From Ignavibacteriales bacterium (lineage in GTDB: Bacteria; Bacteroidota; Ignavibacteria; UBA10030; SZUA-254), in contig JACRMQ010000003.1 of the NCBI GenBank assembly GCA_016214905.1, positions 1 through 64,000 of the forward strand: a stretch of DNA of 64,000 bases, in the 5' to 3' direction. The notes under the pieces are model-generated. The model was not told the origin of the DNA, searched no databases, and was given only the letters and a program-made list of their open reading frames with translations. Below, one piece after another: positions 1 through 7,580 of the stretch. Both the position numbers and the translations under genes were made by a program. Position 1 is the stretch's first letter, and each line of letters opens with the position of its first letter.

Positions 1-726
1 AAACACCGATCCGCCAACTCCAATGAACGCACGGATAGAGGGGAAGAAACTTGGATAGACGAGTTTCCAGTGATTTCCGCCGTCGGTGGACCGATATATA
101 CCATCGTGAGAGTCTCCTGCAAAAAGAGATGACCCTACCGCAGCCATGGCAGTGATGCTGGTGACGCTGAATCCTGAGTCGATTCTTGTCCACACCGAGT
201 CATCCCAGCGGAATACGCCCTGCCCACCTGCGAGAATTTTATTTCCCGCAGTTGTGATAGAAGTGATCGCATAACCATAACCATCTATTTTAGCATTGTA
301 CCAGCTAATACCGTCATTGTCCGATCGGAACACCCGTGCCGAATCGATCAAAGCAAAAATGCTCGACCCGGCTACTTCCAGTTTGTTGATGTTCAAATTT
401 GTCAATCCAACATTGGATTCTATCCATGTATCGCCGTTGTCGTATGAGCGCTGCACACCGTCGCGCGCGAGGAACAGGAGACCTGCATGAACAGCCATCC
501 AACCGCCGTTCCCGTCATAAGGAAACTGCGTCCAGTTCGCGCCGTTATCAGTTGACCGATAAAAGTACCCGCCAGATGTTGCAAAGACTGCCGAACCGGT
601 GGTGGCAAGAGATATCACACTACCTCCTGTAGGCCCGTGGGTTTGAACCCATTGGGCTTGCAAGTTAATTGGAAAAATGCCTGAGCCAACCAAGCACAGA
701 GAAAGAACGAGTAGAAATTTTTTCAT
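1..726 (-). CDS. secreted BNR/Asp-box repeat protein (3' part outside window)
   Basis: The reading frame is open from the ATG at 726 down to base 1, giving 242 codons with no stop, so the C-terminal part lies beyond the window. The protein starts MKKFLLVLSLCLVG and runs to a likely signal peptidase site near Ala-Gln at residues 24-25. Several Asp-box-like pieces are visible (YRSTDNGANW, RSYDNGDTW, FRSDNDGISW, YRSTDGGNHW), spaced about 40-60 residues apart, as in sialidase or photosystem-stability-factor-like beta-propellers. It lies 46 bases downstream of the next secreted propeller-like gene on the same strand. Such proteins in this phylum are often type IX secretion cargo, but the C-terminus that would show this is missing. 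The substrate or function is unknown. Confidence 0.8.
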   Translation of the reverse strand, partial: MKKFLLVLSLCLVGSGIFPINLQAQWVQTHGPTGGSVISLATTGSAVFATSGGYFYRSTDNGANWTQFPYDGNGGWMAVHAGLLFLARDGVQRSYDNGDTWIESNVGLTNLNINKLEVAGSSIFALIDSARVFRSDNDGISWYNAKIDGYGYAITSITTAGNKILAGGQGVFRWDDSVWTRIDSGFSVTSITAMAAVGSSLFAGDSHDGIYRSTDGGNHWKLVYPSFFPSIRAFIGVGGSVF

Positions 727-772
727 GATGACCTTTTATTGTTTGATTAAATGATAACTTTAGCTGTTTTAA

Positions 773-2443
773 TTATTTCATCAATAAAAGTTTCTTTGTT
801 TCAACATAACTTCCGGTTTGTAAGCGGTAGAAGTAAACACCGCTCGGCAACTTTGACCCATCGAACTCAACTTCATAACTTCCCGCATTCTTATTTTCAT
901 TGACCAGTGTTGATACTTCGATGCCAAGTAAATCAAACACTTTCAGCTTTAAATGACTATTAATAGGTAATTGATAACGAATGGTCGTTACCGGATTAAA
1001 CGGATTAGGATAATTTTGAAAGAGTGAAAATTCTTTTGGAATAACTTTTTCTTCTGATACTCCTGTGAGATTCGAATTACCATCGATCGATTGTCCAAGT
1101 ATGTCACCCGCCGTACTTGGAGTACGGTAATCCGTCCAGACTGCTATTAAACCGTTACTATTATTTGCTACTATACTTGGAGAAGTTGAATTCGTAGTAA
1201 GTATTATACCGGATGGCGACCACAATAATGACCCCGCAGTATTAATTCGTTGAGCATATATTCCAATTTGTCCGGGTGAGCGAACATCCTGCCATGCAGT
1301 TATGAATCCTCCCAAACCATCGCTGCAAACCTTTGGCATATACTGATTACCGGCTACCGTGCAAACCGGAATACCGTTCGTGTCCCACTGTGCTACGCCG
1401 GATGCATCAATTCGTTGACCGTAAATGTGCGAGTTCGGGCTGGATCTTTGATCTCTCCATACAAGAACAGCGCCGCTAATGCCGTCACCGATCATATTGG
1501 CACTCCATTGATCGTAGGGTGCAACGGATATTCCCACTCCTTTTGGGGTCCATAAAATTGTTCCGGATGAATCGATGCGTTGAGCATAAATATCTCTACT
1601 TGTACCGCTGCGATAATCGTTCCATGCAACTATCGCTCCATCGGCTCCGTCGCTGACAATTATAGGTGAATCGGTTACATTACTATCAATGAGTGCAATA
1701 CCGTCAATGGGCCATTGAATGTTACCGGAGGAATCGATTTTCTGTGCGTAAACCGCGTTGGTTGTATTCCGATAATCTCTCCAAGCTATAATAGCTCCGC
1801 TGACACCGGATTTGACAACAACAGGATAGCGGTCGAAATTTTTTGCAACGGTGCATATTGCAACTCCGTCAATATTCCATCTGATATTTCCTGTTGAATC
1901 AATGCGTTGCGCGTAAACGTCGTAGTAGCCGCCGTTAGTTTGTTCCCATGTAATTATTGCTCCACCCGATCCATCATCTGTAAGTGTCGGGATTAATTGA
2001 GTATTGAGTGTATTTGAAATAAGGACTCCGTCATTTGTCCATCTGACTGATCCCGCCGCGTCAATTCTTTGAGCATAAATATGATATGAACCATCGCGTC
2101 TATCCTGCCATGTTAATATTGCACCGCCGTATCCGTCGCTAATAATTTGAGGAAATTGTTGATTGTTTGCCGCTGTGGTGATAGCAACGCCATTGGTGGT
2201 CCACATTGCATATCCTTTTGAAGATAATCGTTGAGCATAGATATCAAAGTTAGATCCATCCCGGTTATCAGTCCAAGCAGCTATCACGCCACCGTTACCG
2301 TCTGTTGTCACGACCGGGGATGCTTGATCACCTGTAGCATTGCATATTAATGTATTGAATGCAGGATCGTTACTCCACTGAGAGCATAAAGAAGTGATCG
2401 ATATTATGAGGAGAAAAATCTGGATAAAAAAAGAACGTATCAT
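773..2443 (-). CDS. secreted eight-repeat propeller-like protein with type IX sorting domain
   Basis: This 556-residue protein begins with a signal peptide (MIRSFFIQIFLLIISITSLCSQ). It then has eight tandem repeats of about 50 residues, each of the form GGAIxxWxDxR followed by IYAQRIDSxG and W..dGv. The repeats suggest a beta-propeller or similar beta-rich solenoid. The last 85 residues form a type IX secretion (Por) C-terminal sorting domain. It opens with FQNYPNPFNPVTTIRYQLP, contains the VFDLLG and SGVYFYRL pieces, and ends KKLLLMK. It is therefore predicted to be exported by Sec, then across the outer membrane, and anchored or released there. ATG at 2443 follows an AAGG about nine bases upstream. 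A good promoter-like pair lies at 2513-2542. Its molecular role is unknown; a similar domain ends the proteins at 46409 and 60715. Confidence 0.85.
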   Translation of the reverse strand: MIRSFFIQIFLLIISITSLCSQWSNDPAFNTLICNATGDQASPVVTTDGNGGVIAAWTDNRDGSNFDIYAQRLSSKGYAMWTTNGVAITTAANNQQFPQIISDGYGGAILTWQDRRDGSYHIYAQRIDAAGSVRWTNDGVLISNTLNTQLIPTLTDDGSGGAIITWEQTNGGYYDVYAQRIDSTGNIRWNIDGVAICTVAKNFDRYPVVVKSGVSGAIIAWRDYRNTTNAVYAQKIDSSGNIQWPIDGIALIDSNVTDSPIIVSDGADGAIVAWNDYRSGTSRDIYAQRIDSSGTILWTPKGVGISVAPYDQWSANMIGDGISGAVLVWRDQRSSPNSHIYGQRIDASGVAQWDTNGIPVCTVAGNQYMPKVCSDGLGGFITAWQDVRSPGQIGIYAQRINTAGSLLWSPSGIILTTNSTSPSIVANNSNGLIAVWTDYRTPSTAGDILGQSIDGNSNLTGVSEEKVIPKEFSLFQNYPNPFNPVTTIRYQLPINSHLKLKVFDLLGIEVSTLVNENKNAGSYEVEFDGSKLPSGVYFYRLQTGSYVETKKLLLMK

Positions 2444-2512
2444 AGCGGATAACCTTTATATAAATTATAGAACAATTACAGCGACTGATTCGTCGTGTTA
2501 CGATAATTAACT

Positions 2513-2542
2513 TTTATATGTAATTATCGCATGCTGTGTCAA
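2513..2542 (-). promoter_or_regulatory. sigma70-like promoter for the propeller protein
   Basis: Read on the minus strand, TTGACA (2542-2537) is followed after 18 bases by TATAAA (2518-2513). This would start a transcript about 60 bases before the ATG at 2443. The match is by eye only; no transcript data are available. Confidence 0.45.
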
Positions 2543-2695
2543 ACGAAAAATCCGCCTGATACAGAAGCATTTCAAATATTAATTTAAACGATATTAATAT
2601 AAGAGTAAATTATCCGATTGTCAATGCTAAATATCCTTCGATGAGAAAGTCAGTGAAAATTAGAATTCAGGGTAAGGAATTCGATAATAATGAAG

Positions 2696-2728
2696 AAAAA
2701 AAACGGCTCACGTTTATGCGCGAGCCGT
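2696..2728 (-). terminator. rho-independent terminator after the phosphofructokinase gene
   Basis: The 7-bp arms ACGGCTC (2703-2709) and GAGCCGT (2722-2728) form a GC-rich hairpin. On the minus strand the hairpin is followed by a run of eight T (the A-run at 2696-2703). It sits about 25 bases after the stop of the minus-strand gene at 2752. The rest of the 2444-2751 gap holds the promoter above and nothing else recognised. Confidence 0.85.
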
Positions 2729-2751
2729 TGTGCTGAGAGAATCAGTCGATA

Positions 2752-3909
2752 TCAATACAAAAACATCGGCTTGCCGAGGAGGTGAGCTACTTTTGGTTTG
2801 TATTGGTCGATGTCGTATAACTCGTCAACATCAACACGCTTTTTACCTTCTGTAATTATGTTTGCTGAAACAGTTGTGTATTTTCCATCGCGTAAAGCTA
2901 CCATTCTGCCAGATTGTTTTTTCAAAATCAAATCTGTTGCCAGGTAACCGTAGCTTGTAGAAACCATGAGATCGAGAGCGTCGGGTGCGCCGCTGCGCAT
3001 TAAGTATGCAATCTGTTGGTAAACAGTCCTTACACCTGATCTTTGTTCAATTTCTTTGGCAAGGTAATCGCCGATACCGCCGAGTTTTTTATGTCCATAC
3101 GCGTCGGCTTCGCCCGAAAGAATCATTTGTCCGCCAATCGGCTTTGCTCCTTCCGAAATTGTCATGATAGCATACTTGCTCGGGTTGCCATTCCTATCTT
3201 CGATCAAATATTTGACAAGCTTATCGGTATCAAAATCAATTTCAGAAATAATCGCGCGGTCAACACCTGCGAGATAAGCCGAGATGAGAGATGTTTCGCC
3301 GGAGTATCTTCCGAATAATTCCACAACCGCTATGCGCTCGTGAGAACCGGTTGGTGTGCGCAATGCGTGAAGGAATTCTACGCTGCGTGTAACTGCCGTT
3401 GAGAAACCGATGCAATAATCTGTGCCGTGAACATCGTTATCCATTGTTTTCGGGATGCACACAACCGGGAAACCTTCTTTATGCAAACGCACCGCGTAAC
3501 TTAAAGTGTCATCACCGCCGATAGCTATCAACGCACCGATCTGTAAGTGTTCAAGAACCCGAAGTATGTGCTTGGTGCAGTCGACAGTTTTTTCGTTTTC
3601 GGCAACCTGATAAGATGATTTCAAAAACTCCGGCACTTCATTGGGTTTAACTTTTGCCGGATTTGTTCGTGATGTATGCAAATACGTTCCGCCTGTTCTA
3701 TCGATTGTCCGAGTATTTGTCTTTGTCAGATGAACCAGATTTTCGTTGTATGATGTAGGGTCTTCAGGATTAAAATAAAGCAAACCCGCCCAGCCGCGTC
3801 GCAGACCAATCATCTCGTGGCCTTCTTCAGCCGCCCGGTATACAGCCGCTTTTATACATGGATTTAAGCCGGGAACGTCGCCGCCGCCCGTTAATATGCC
3901 AATTTTCAT
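2752..3909 (-). CDS. pfkA: 6-phosphofructokinase, probably pyrophosphate-dependent
   Basis: This 385-residue protein is a PfkA-family enzyme. It phosphorylates fructose 6-phosphate to the 1,6-bisphosphate in glycolysis. The N-terminus has [13 protein letters not shown]. The phosphoryl-donor site reads GGDDT at 131-135, and the catalytic loop reads PKTMDND at 153-159. ELFGRYSG at 197-204 corresponds to the substrate-binding MGR segment. In the family, GGDGS plus PGTIDND marks ATP users. An acidic residue in the first motif and Lys in the second mark pyrophosphate users and the mixed-substrate group III enzymes. This sequence has both pyrophosphate-type residues, so PPi dependence is inferred. 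Met replaces the usual Ile in the loop. It is a single gene with its own terminator, transcribed away from the sigma-factor gene at 4072. Confidence 0.92.
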   Translation of the reverse strand: MKIGILTGGGDVPGLNPCIKAAVYRAAEEGHEMIGLRRGWAGLLYFNPEDPTSYNENLVHLTKTNTRTIDRTGGTYLHTSRTNPAKVKPNEVPEFLKSSYQVAENEKTVDCTKHILRVLEHLQIGALIAIGGDDTLSYAVRLHKEGFPVVCIPKTMDNDVHGTDYCIGFSTAVTRSVEFLHALRTPTGSHERIAVVELFGRYSGETSLISAYLAGVDRAIISEIDFDTDKLVKYLIEDRNGNPSKYAIMTISEGAKPIGGQMILSGEADAYGHKKLGGIGDYLAKEIEQRSGVRTVYQQIAYLMRSGAPDALDLMVSTSYGYLATDLILKKQSGRMVALRDGKYTTVSANIITEGKKRVDVDELYDIDQYKPKVAHLLGKPMFLY

Positions 3910-4071
3910 TTTATTTCTCTGTAAATGTTTTAATTTTGTTCTAATTTCAGTATAAATTTAATCAAAACAGACTGATTATCAAAAAATCAGGTTTCTTGCA
4001 TTTCGCGAAAACTCTCACTATTTTCCGATTAACTTAGATATTCTCGGACTAAAATTCTATATGAGTGATTA

Positions 4072-5541
4072 ATGGAAATGATAGAGAATCCATTTTCTCT
4101 TTTTGAACAAGAAGATCGAAAGCTTTTCGAAAAAATTGCCGTTCATGACGAAGGAGCTTTATTTTCACTCCTTGATCGTTACTCACCATTTATGTTCAGT
4201 GTCTTGATGCGGATGATGAGATCGGTGGAAGATGCGGAAACGATAATTCATGATACATTTATTGAAATCTGGAACAAGAAAGAGAAATATGCCAAGAGCG
4301 ATGATATCACTTATTATGAACACCTTTTAAAAGTTGTTCGTGAACGTGCGTTATCAACAGAGCGATTGAAACATTTAAAAAAGCAGAGTCAACAACCCGG
4401 GCATCAAATTCTTCCTATTTATTCCGAGCACGTGTTATCGCAGCCGCCGAATATTCCGCTGCGGAGCGAAATATTGCAAAATCTGATTAATGTATTCTTG
4501 CAATTAACTGAAGAAGAACAGCAGGTGCTCGCGATGGCTTTTTATGAAGGATGGTCACAGCGTGAAATCGCCAAACGATTATCGATACCGGCATGGACGA
4601 TCAATTGGAGCTTGCGCAAAAGTTTAAATTCGATTGCGTCGGTTGTTTTTGGATTACATCCGGCGGATGATGAAACGCATCCCAAGAAATATACCGAAAT
4701 GTGTGCCGGTTATGTTGTAGGAATTTTACCGTCCGAAGATTTAAAAGAATTCGTCGATCATCGGGAAGAAAATTGTGTTACTTGCTCTGCAGAAATAGCA
4801 CGCTTGAAAAACGCGATTTTTTTGCTACCCTTCGGTTTACCGCAAATTGCGGTTTCCCCGGAGCTGCGAGATCGGATACAGTTTTCAATTCAGCTTGTTG
4901 AGGTTGTAAGAGCGAGCAATCAACCGAGAGAAGAAGCGCAAGAAGCGGAGAAGGTGGGTGCAATAACGGATGTAATAAAAGAATCTGGTGAAATTAAAAT
5001 TGAAAAAACCAGAGTATTTAAATGGTTACCGGTTATTTTGGCCGGTGCGCTCATTGTGAGTATTGCGTTGAATGTTTATTTCTTCTCAGATAGAAATAAA
5101 AACAATAGACCGGTTGATATAGATTCATCGAAAATCATTCTGCAACAAGATGTGGAAAAGAAAAATCTGCTTCTTGGAATTCTTGAAAAAGAAAAAATCG
5201 ATATCGTATTTCTAAAATCGGAACAAAAAAATAATAATCAATTCGGAAAAATAATCTGGGATCAGGTTACAAGGTCTGCTTTGCTTCAGGTTTCATTACC
5301 GATGTTGAATGATAAAGATTCAATTTATTCTCTCTGGCTAGTCACTGCTGATCATATGATCAAGGTTGGGAATTTCAGTAGCAGAGGAGACGATAAAAAA
5401 GAAAAAATATTCCGTCTTCAACTTCCAACCGATGTGGCAAGAAATGAGATAAAAGAATTTTGGATTACTCTTGAGCAGGATGAAGGATCAAGCAAACCTT
5501 CTTCCAATCTGATGCTGAAAGGTTACTCGAAAATAAAATAA
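4072..5541 (+). CDS. ECF-type sigma factor fused to a membrane anti-sigma factor
   Basis: One uninterrupted 489-residue frame joins two proteins that are normally separate. Residues about 25-72 look like sigma region 2 (DRYSPFMFSVLMRMMRSVEDAETIIHDTF in part). Residues about 140-190 look like region 4 with the helix-turn-helix WSQREIAKRLSIP. Residues 205-255 then match the anti-sigma domain, with CAGYVVGILPSEDLKEF and a zinc-type H230...C235xxC238. A linker leads to one membrane helix at about 318-338. Residues 350-489 resemble the extracytoplasmic RskA C-terminal domain (YSLWLVTADHMIKVGNF). The expected behaviour is a sigma factor tethered at the inner membrane and released by proteolysis, but this is inference. 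ATG 4072 lacks a clear ribosome site. Its stop abuts the stop of the convergent agmatinase gene. Confidence 0.88.
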   Translation: MEMIENPFSLFEQEDRKLFEKIAVHDEGALFSLLDRYSPFMFSVLMRMMRSVEDAETIIHDTFIEIWNKKEKYAKSDDITYYEHLLKVVRERALSTERLKHLKKQSQQPGHQILPIYSEHVLSQPPNIPLRSEILQNLINVFLQLTEEEQQVLAMAFYEGWSQREIAKRLSIPAWTINWSLRKSLNSIASVVFGLHPADDETHPKKYTEMCAGYVVGILPSEDLKEFVDHREENCVTCSAEIARLKNAIFLLPFGLPQIAVSPELRDRIQFSIQLVEVVRASNQPREEAQEAEKVGAITDVIKESGEIKIEKTRVFKWLPVILAGALIVSIALNVYFFSDRNKNNRPVDIDSSKIILQQDVEKKNLLLGILEKEKIDIVFLKSEQKNNNQFGKIIWDQVTRSALLQVSLPMLNDKDSIYSLWLVTADHMIKVGNFSSRGDDKKEKIFRLQLPTDVARNEIKEFWITLEQDEGSSKPSSNLMLKGYSKIK

Positions 5542-6453
5542 TTATCTTACAAAATAATTTATCATCTTGGAAACCAATTTTGCCGTCGTTAAATCGGGAT
5601 GGTGAAATCGTTCAATCGGGGCGAGTTCGACCACGTCGCATCCTACAACATGTTTCCGTTCTCCTATTTTTGCCAGCAGTCGCATTGTTTCATCCCAAAG
5701 TAATCCGTTCGGTTCGGGAGTCCCTGTCGAAGGCATGATAGATGGATCGAATCCATCAACATCGAAACTTACATACACATGATCGGATAATTTATCTAAA
5801 GGAAAATCGTACCAGTATTTTAGAAGTTTAGCGTATTTGCCACCGCGGATTTCATGAGCGTAAAGAGTTGTAACTCCGCGTTCTTTAATGAATTCTGCTT
5901 CTTCGATAGACTGAGCGCGTATGCCGACTTGCACGAGTCGGGGTGGATCTAAATATTCGCACACCCGCGCCATCACAGATGCGTGTGAGAATTTTGTGCC
6001 TTGATATTCATCCCGCAGATCGGAATGCGCGTCGATATGAAGAACCGAAAGATCGCGGTAACGCTCTGCGTATGCCGCTATCGATGCCTGAGATATAGTA
6101 TGTTCGCCGCCCAACATTACCATAAATTTATTAGCGGAGATTAATTTCTTTGTAGTAGAATAAATTAATTCCAGCGCGTTTTCGGGAGATCCGGCGTTAA
6201 CGTCGAGCGGTTCAAGTGTCGCGATGCCGAATTGTCTGTGCACTTCCCGTCCTGTTTCTTCATCATAGAATTCAACGAAATGCGACGCATCCAGAATTGC
6301 CGAAGGACCTTTCGATGTCCCTCCGCCGTAGCTTACGGTTCTTTCGTACGGAACGGGAACGATGACGACGCGAGAGTTTTCGAACTGGCAAAATTCCTCT
6401 TCAATTCCGAGAAAATTTTCTTCAACTGGTAATGTCTTCCACATATATTTCAT
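5542..6453 (-). CDS. speB: agmatinase (ureohydrolase family)
   Basis: This arginase/agmatinase-family enzyme hydrolyses agmatine to putrescine and urea in polyamine synthesis. All manganese ligands of the family are visible. Counted from a TTG codon at 6462, they are GGEHT (His121), DAHSD (Asp144, His146, Asp148) and SFDVDGFDP (Asp234, Asp236). The catalytic-loop KFSHAS (His160) is also present. The start is placed at ATG 6453 (MKYMWKTL) rather than the upstream TTG; another ATG nine bases further in (6444) is possible. The length of about 303 residues is normal. SpeB rather than arginase is preferred because of the GGGTSKGP region and overall resemblance, but the substrate cannot be proved from sequence. 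No other polyamine gene is in the window. Confidence 0.9.
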   Translation of the reverse strand: MKYMWKTLPVEENFLGIEEEFCQFENSRVVIVPVPYERTVSYGGGTSKGPSAILDASHFVEFYDEETGREVHRQFGIATLEPLDVNAGSPENALELIYSTTKKLISANKFMVMLGGEHTISQASIAAYAERYRDLSVLHIDAHSDLRDEYQGTKFSHASVMARVCEYLDPPRLVQVGIRAQSIEEAEFIKERGVTTLYAHEIRGGKYAKLLKYWYDFPLDKLSDHVYVSFDVDGFDPSIMPSTGTPEPNGLLWDETMRLLAKIGERKHVVGCDVVELAPIERFHHPDLTTAKLVSKMINYFVR

Positions 6454-6521
6454 CCGATGCAATTGATTTTTACGGTTGAAATATAATTGAATCGCTGCTG
6501 AAAAACAATTTTTTGCATATC

Positions 6522-7052
6522 ATGAAAATTTCTCATAACTTCATTCAACTCCTCTTTTATATGCGAGTAACTAAAGAATATATATTGATTATGGCGCTGA
6601 TTTTTATCTGGTGTCTGCTTCTAACCGGACCCCCGGTAACTGCTTCTATTGTTGGAAGTGATAACTCGGTAGTCAAAATATTATATCGTTTTTATTCACC
6701 TATCTGCCATCAATTCGATTCACATTCGATACATATCTTCGGATATAAATTCGCGGTTTGCGCGCGATGCTCGAGTATTTATTTCGGCTTTTTTATCGGT
6801 GGAGTTGCACTTCTGTTCATCAAACGGTATCATGTCAGGTCAAATATAAAATTGTGGATGATCGCTGCGTTGCCAATGATAATCGATGTAGCATTTGATA
6901 TGATCGGCATTCATTCCGCCACGTTATTATCAAGGGTCTATACAGGTTTTTTATTCGGTATTGCCGCCGCAATAATACTTATTCCAAATCTTCACGACGC
7001 AATTAATTCATTATCGATACAATTATTTTCATTTCGTAGGAGTTCTTCATGA
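6522..7052 (+). CDS. DUF2085 family membrane protein
   Basis: This is a hydrophobic protein of about 176 residues. It carries the DUF2085 signature CHQFDSHSIHIFGYKFAVCARCSSIYFGF, broken here only by length limits: one Cys-His-Gln, then a CxxC pair before a membrane helix. Four or so membrane segments are apparent. The function of the family is unknown; the cysteines suggest metal or haem binding, which is speculation. The start is uncertain: ATG 6522 has no ribosome site, and ATG 6561 (MRVTKEYIL) is an equal choice. Its last four bases (ATGA) overlap the start of the next gene, so the two are translated together. Confidence 0.7.
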   Translation: MKISHNFIQLLFYMRVTKEYILIMALIFIWCLLLTGPPVTASIVGSDNSVVKILYRFYSPICHQFDSHSIHIFGYKFAVCARCSSIYFGFFIGGVALLFIKRYHVRSNIKLWMIAALPMIIDVAFDMIGIHSATLLSRVYTGFLFGIAAAIILIPNLHDAINSLSIQLFSFRRSSS

Positions 7053-7576
7053 ATCAAAAACCAGACAAGCTTATCCCCGCATTGTATGGCGGTGTTATTA
7101 TGGCTCTAATCTCTGCCATTCCGTTTATAAATTTCATAAATTGCTTTTGTTGCGCAGGAATAATGTTGGGTGGATTTCTCGGTGTGTTTTTTTATAAGAA
7201 TAATTTTACACCCGGCACGCCGCCGTTTACATCGGGAGATTGTATGGGTGTTGGCGCCCTTGCCGGCGTGTTCGGTGCCGTTATGGGAACCGTGCTCGCA
7301 TTCTTATCTCTGATGTTATTCGGAAATGTTATGGGTGAATTCATTTTCAGCATGATTCGAAATATGAATTTAGAATTACCTCAGGAAGCATTGGATGCTA
7401 TGGAAGAATCGATGTCTGCCGGTGTGACATTTATTTCGATGTTCATTCAGTTGATCATGAATCTTGTTATCGACGCGATATTCGGATTGCTCGGTGGTTT
7501 GATTGGATACAGCGTTTATAAACCGAAAGGTGTTATACCGCCGGCTCCAATGTCTCCGCCGCCTCCGCTGCAATAA
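7049..7576 (+). CDS. small glycine-rich integral membrane protein
   Basis: This 175-residue protein has about four hydrophobic helices. Glycine-rich stretches occur near the start (YGGVIMALISAIPF, GIMLGGFLGVFF) and near the end (IFGLLGGLIGYSVY), followed by a short proline-rich tail ending PPPPLQ. A strong ribosome site (AGGAG, seven bases before ATG) supports the start. It overlaps the DUF2085 gene by four bases and is followed four bases later by the M1-like peptidase gene, so the three form one transcription unit. I do not recognise a named family. The layout resembles small hypothetical membrane proteins of the phylum. Confidence 0.75.
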   Translation: MNQKPDKLIPALYGGVIMALISAIPFINFINCFCCAGIMLGGFLGVFFYKNNFTPGTPPFTSGDCMGVGALAGVFGAVMGTVLAFLSLMLFGNVMGEFIFSMIRNMNLELPQEALDAMEESMSAGVTFISMFIQLIMNLVIDAIFGLLGGLIGYSVYKPKGVIPPAPMSPPPPLQ

Positions 7577-7580
7577 TTGA

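Noticed and set aside
4072-5541. Sigma/anti-sigma join as two genes with a missed stop
   Set aside because: The frame is continuous and no ribosome site with a start codon is evident at the anti-sigma boundary; it is kept as a fusion, subject to resequencing.
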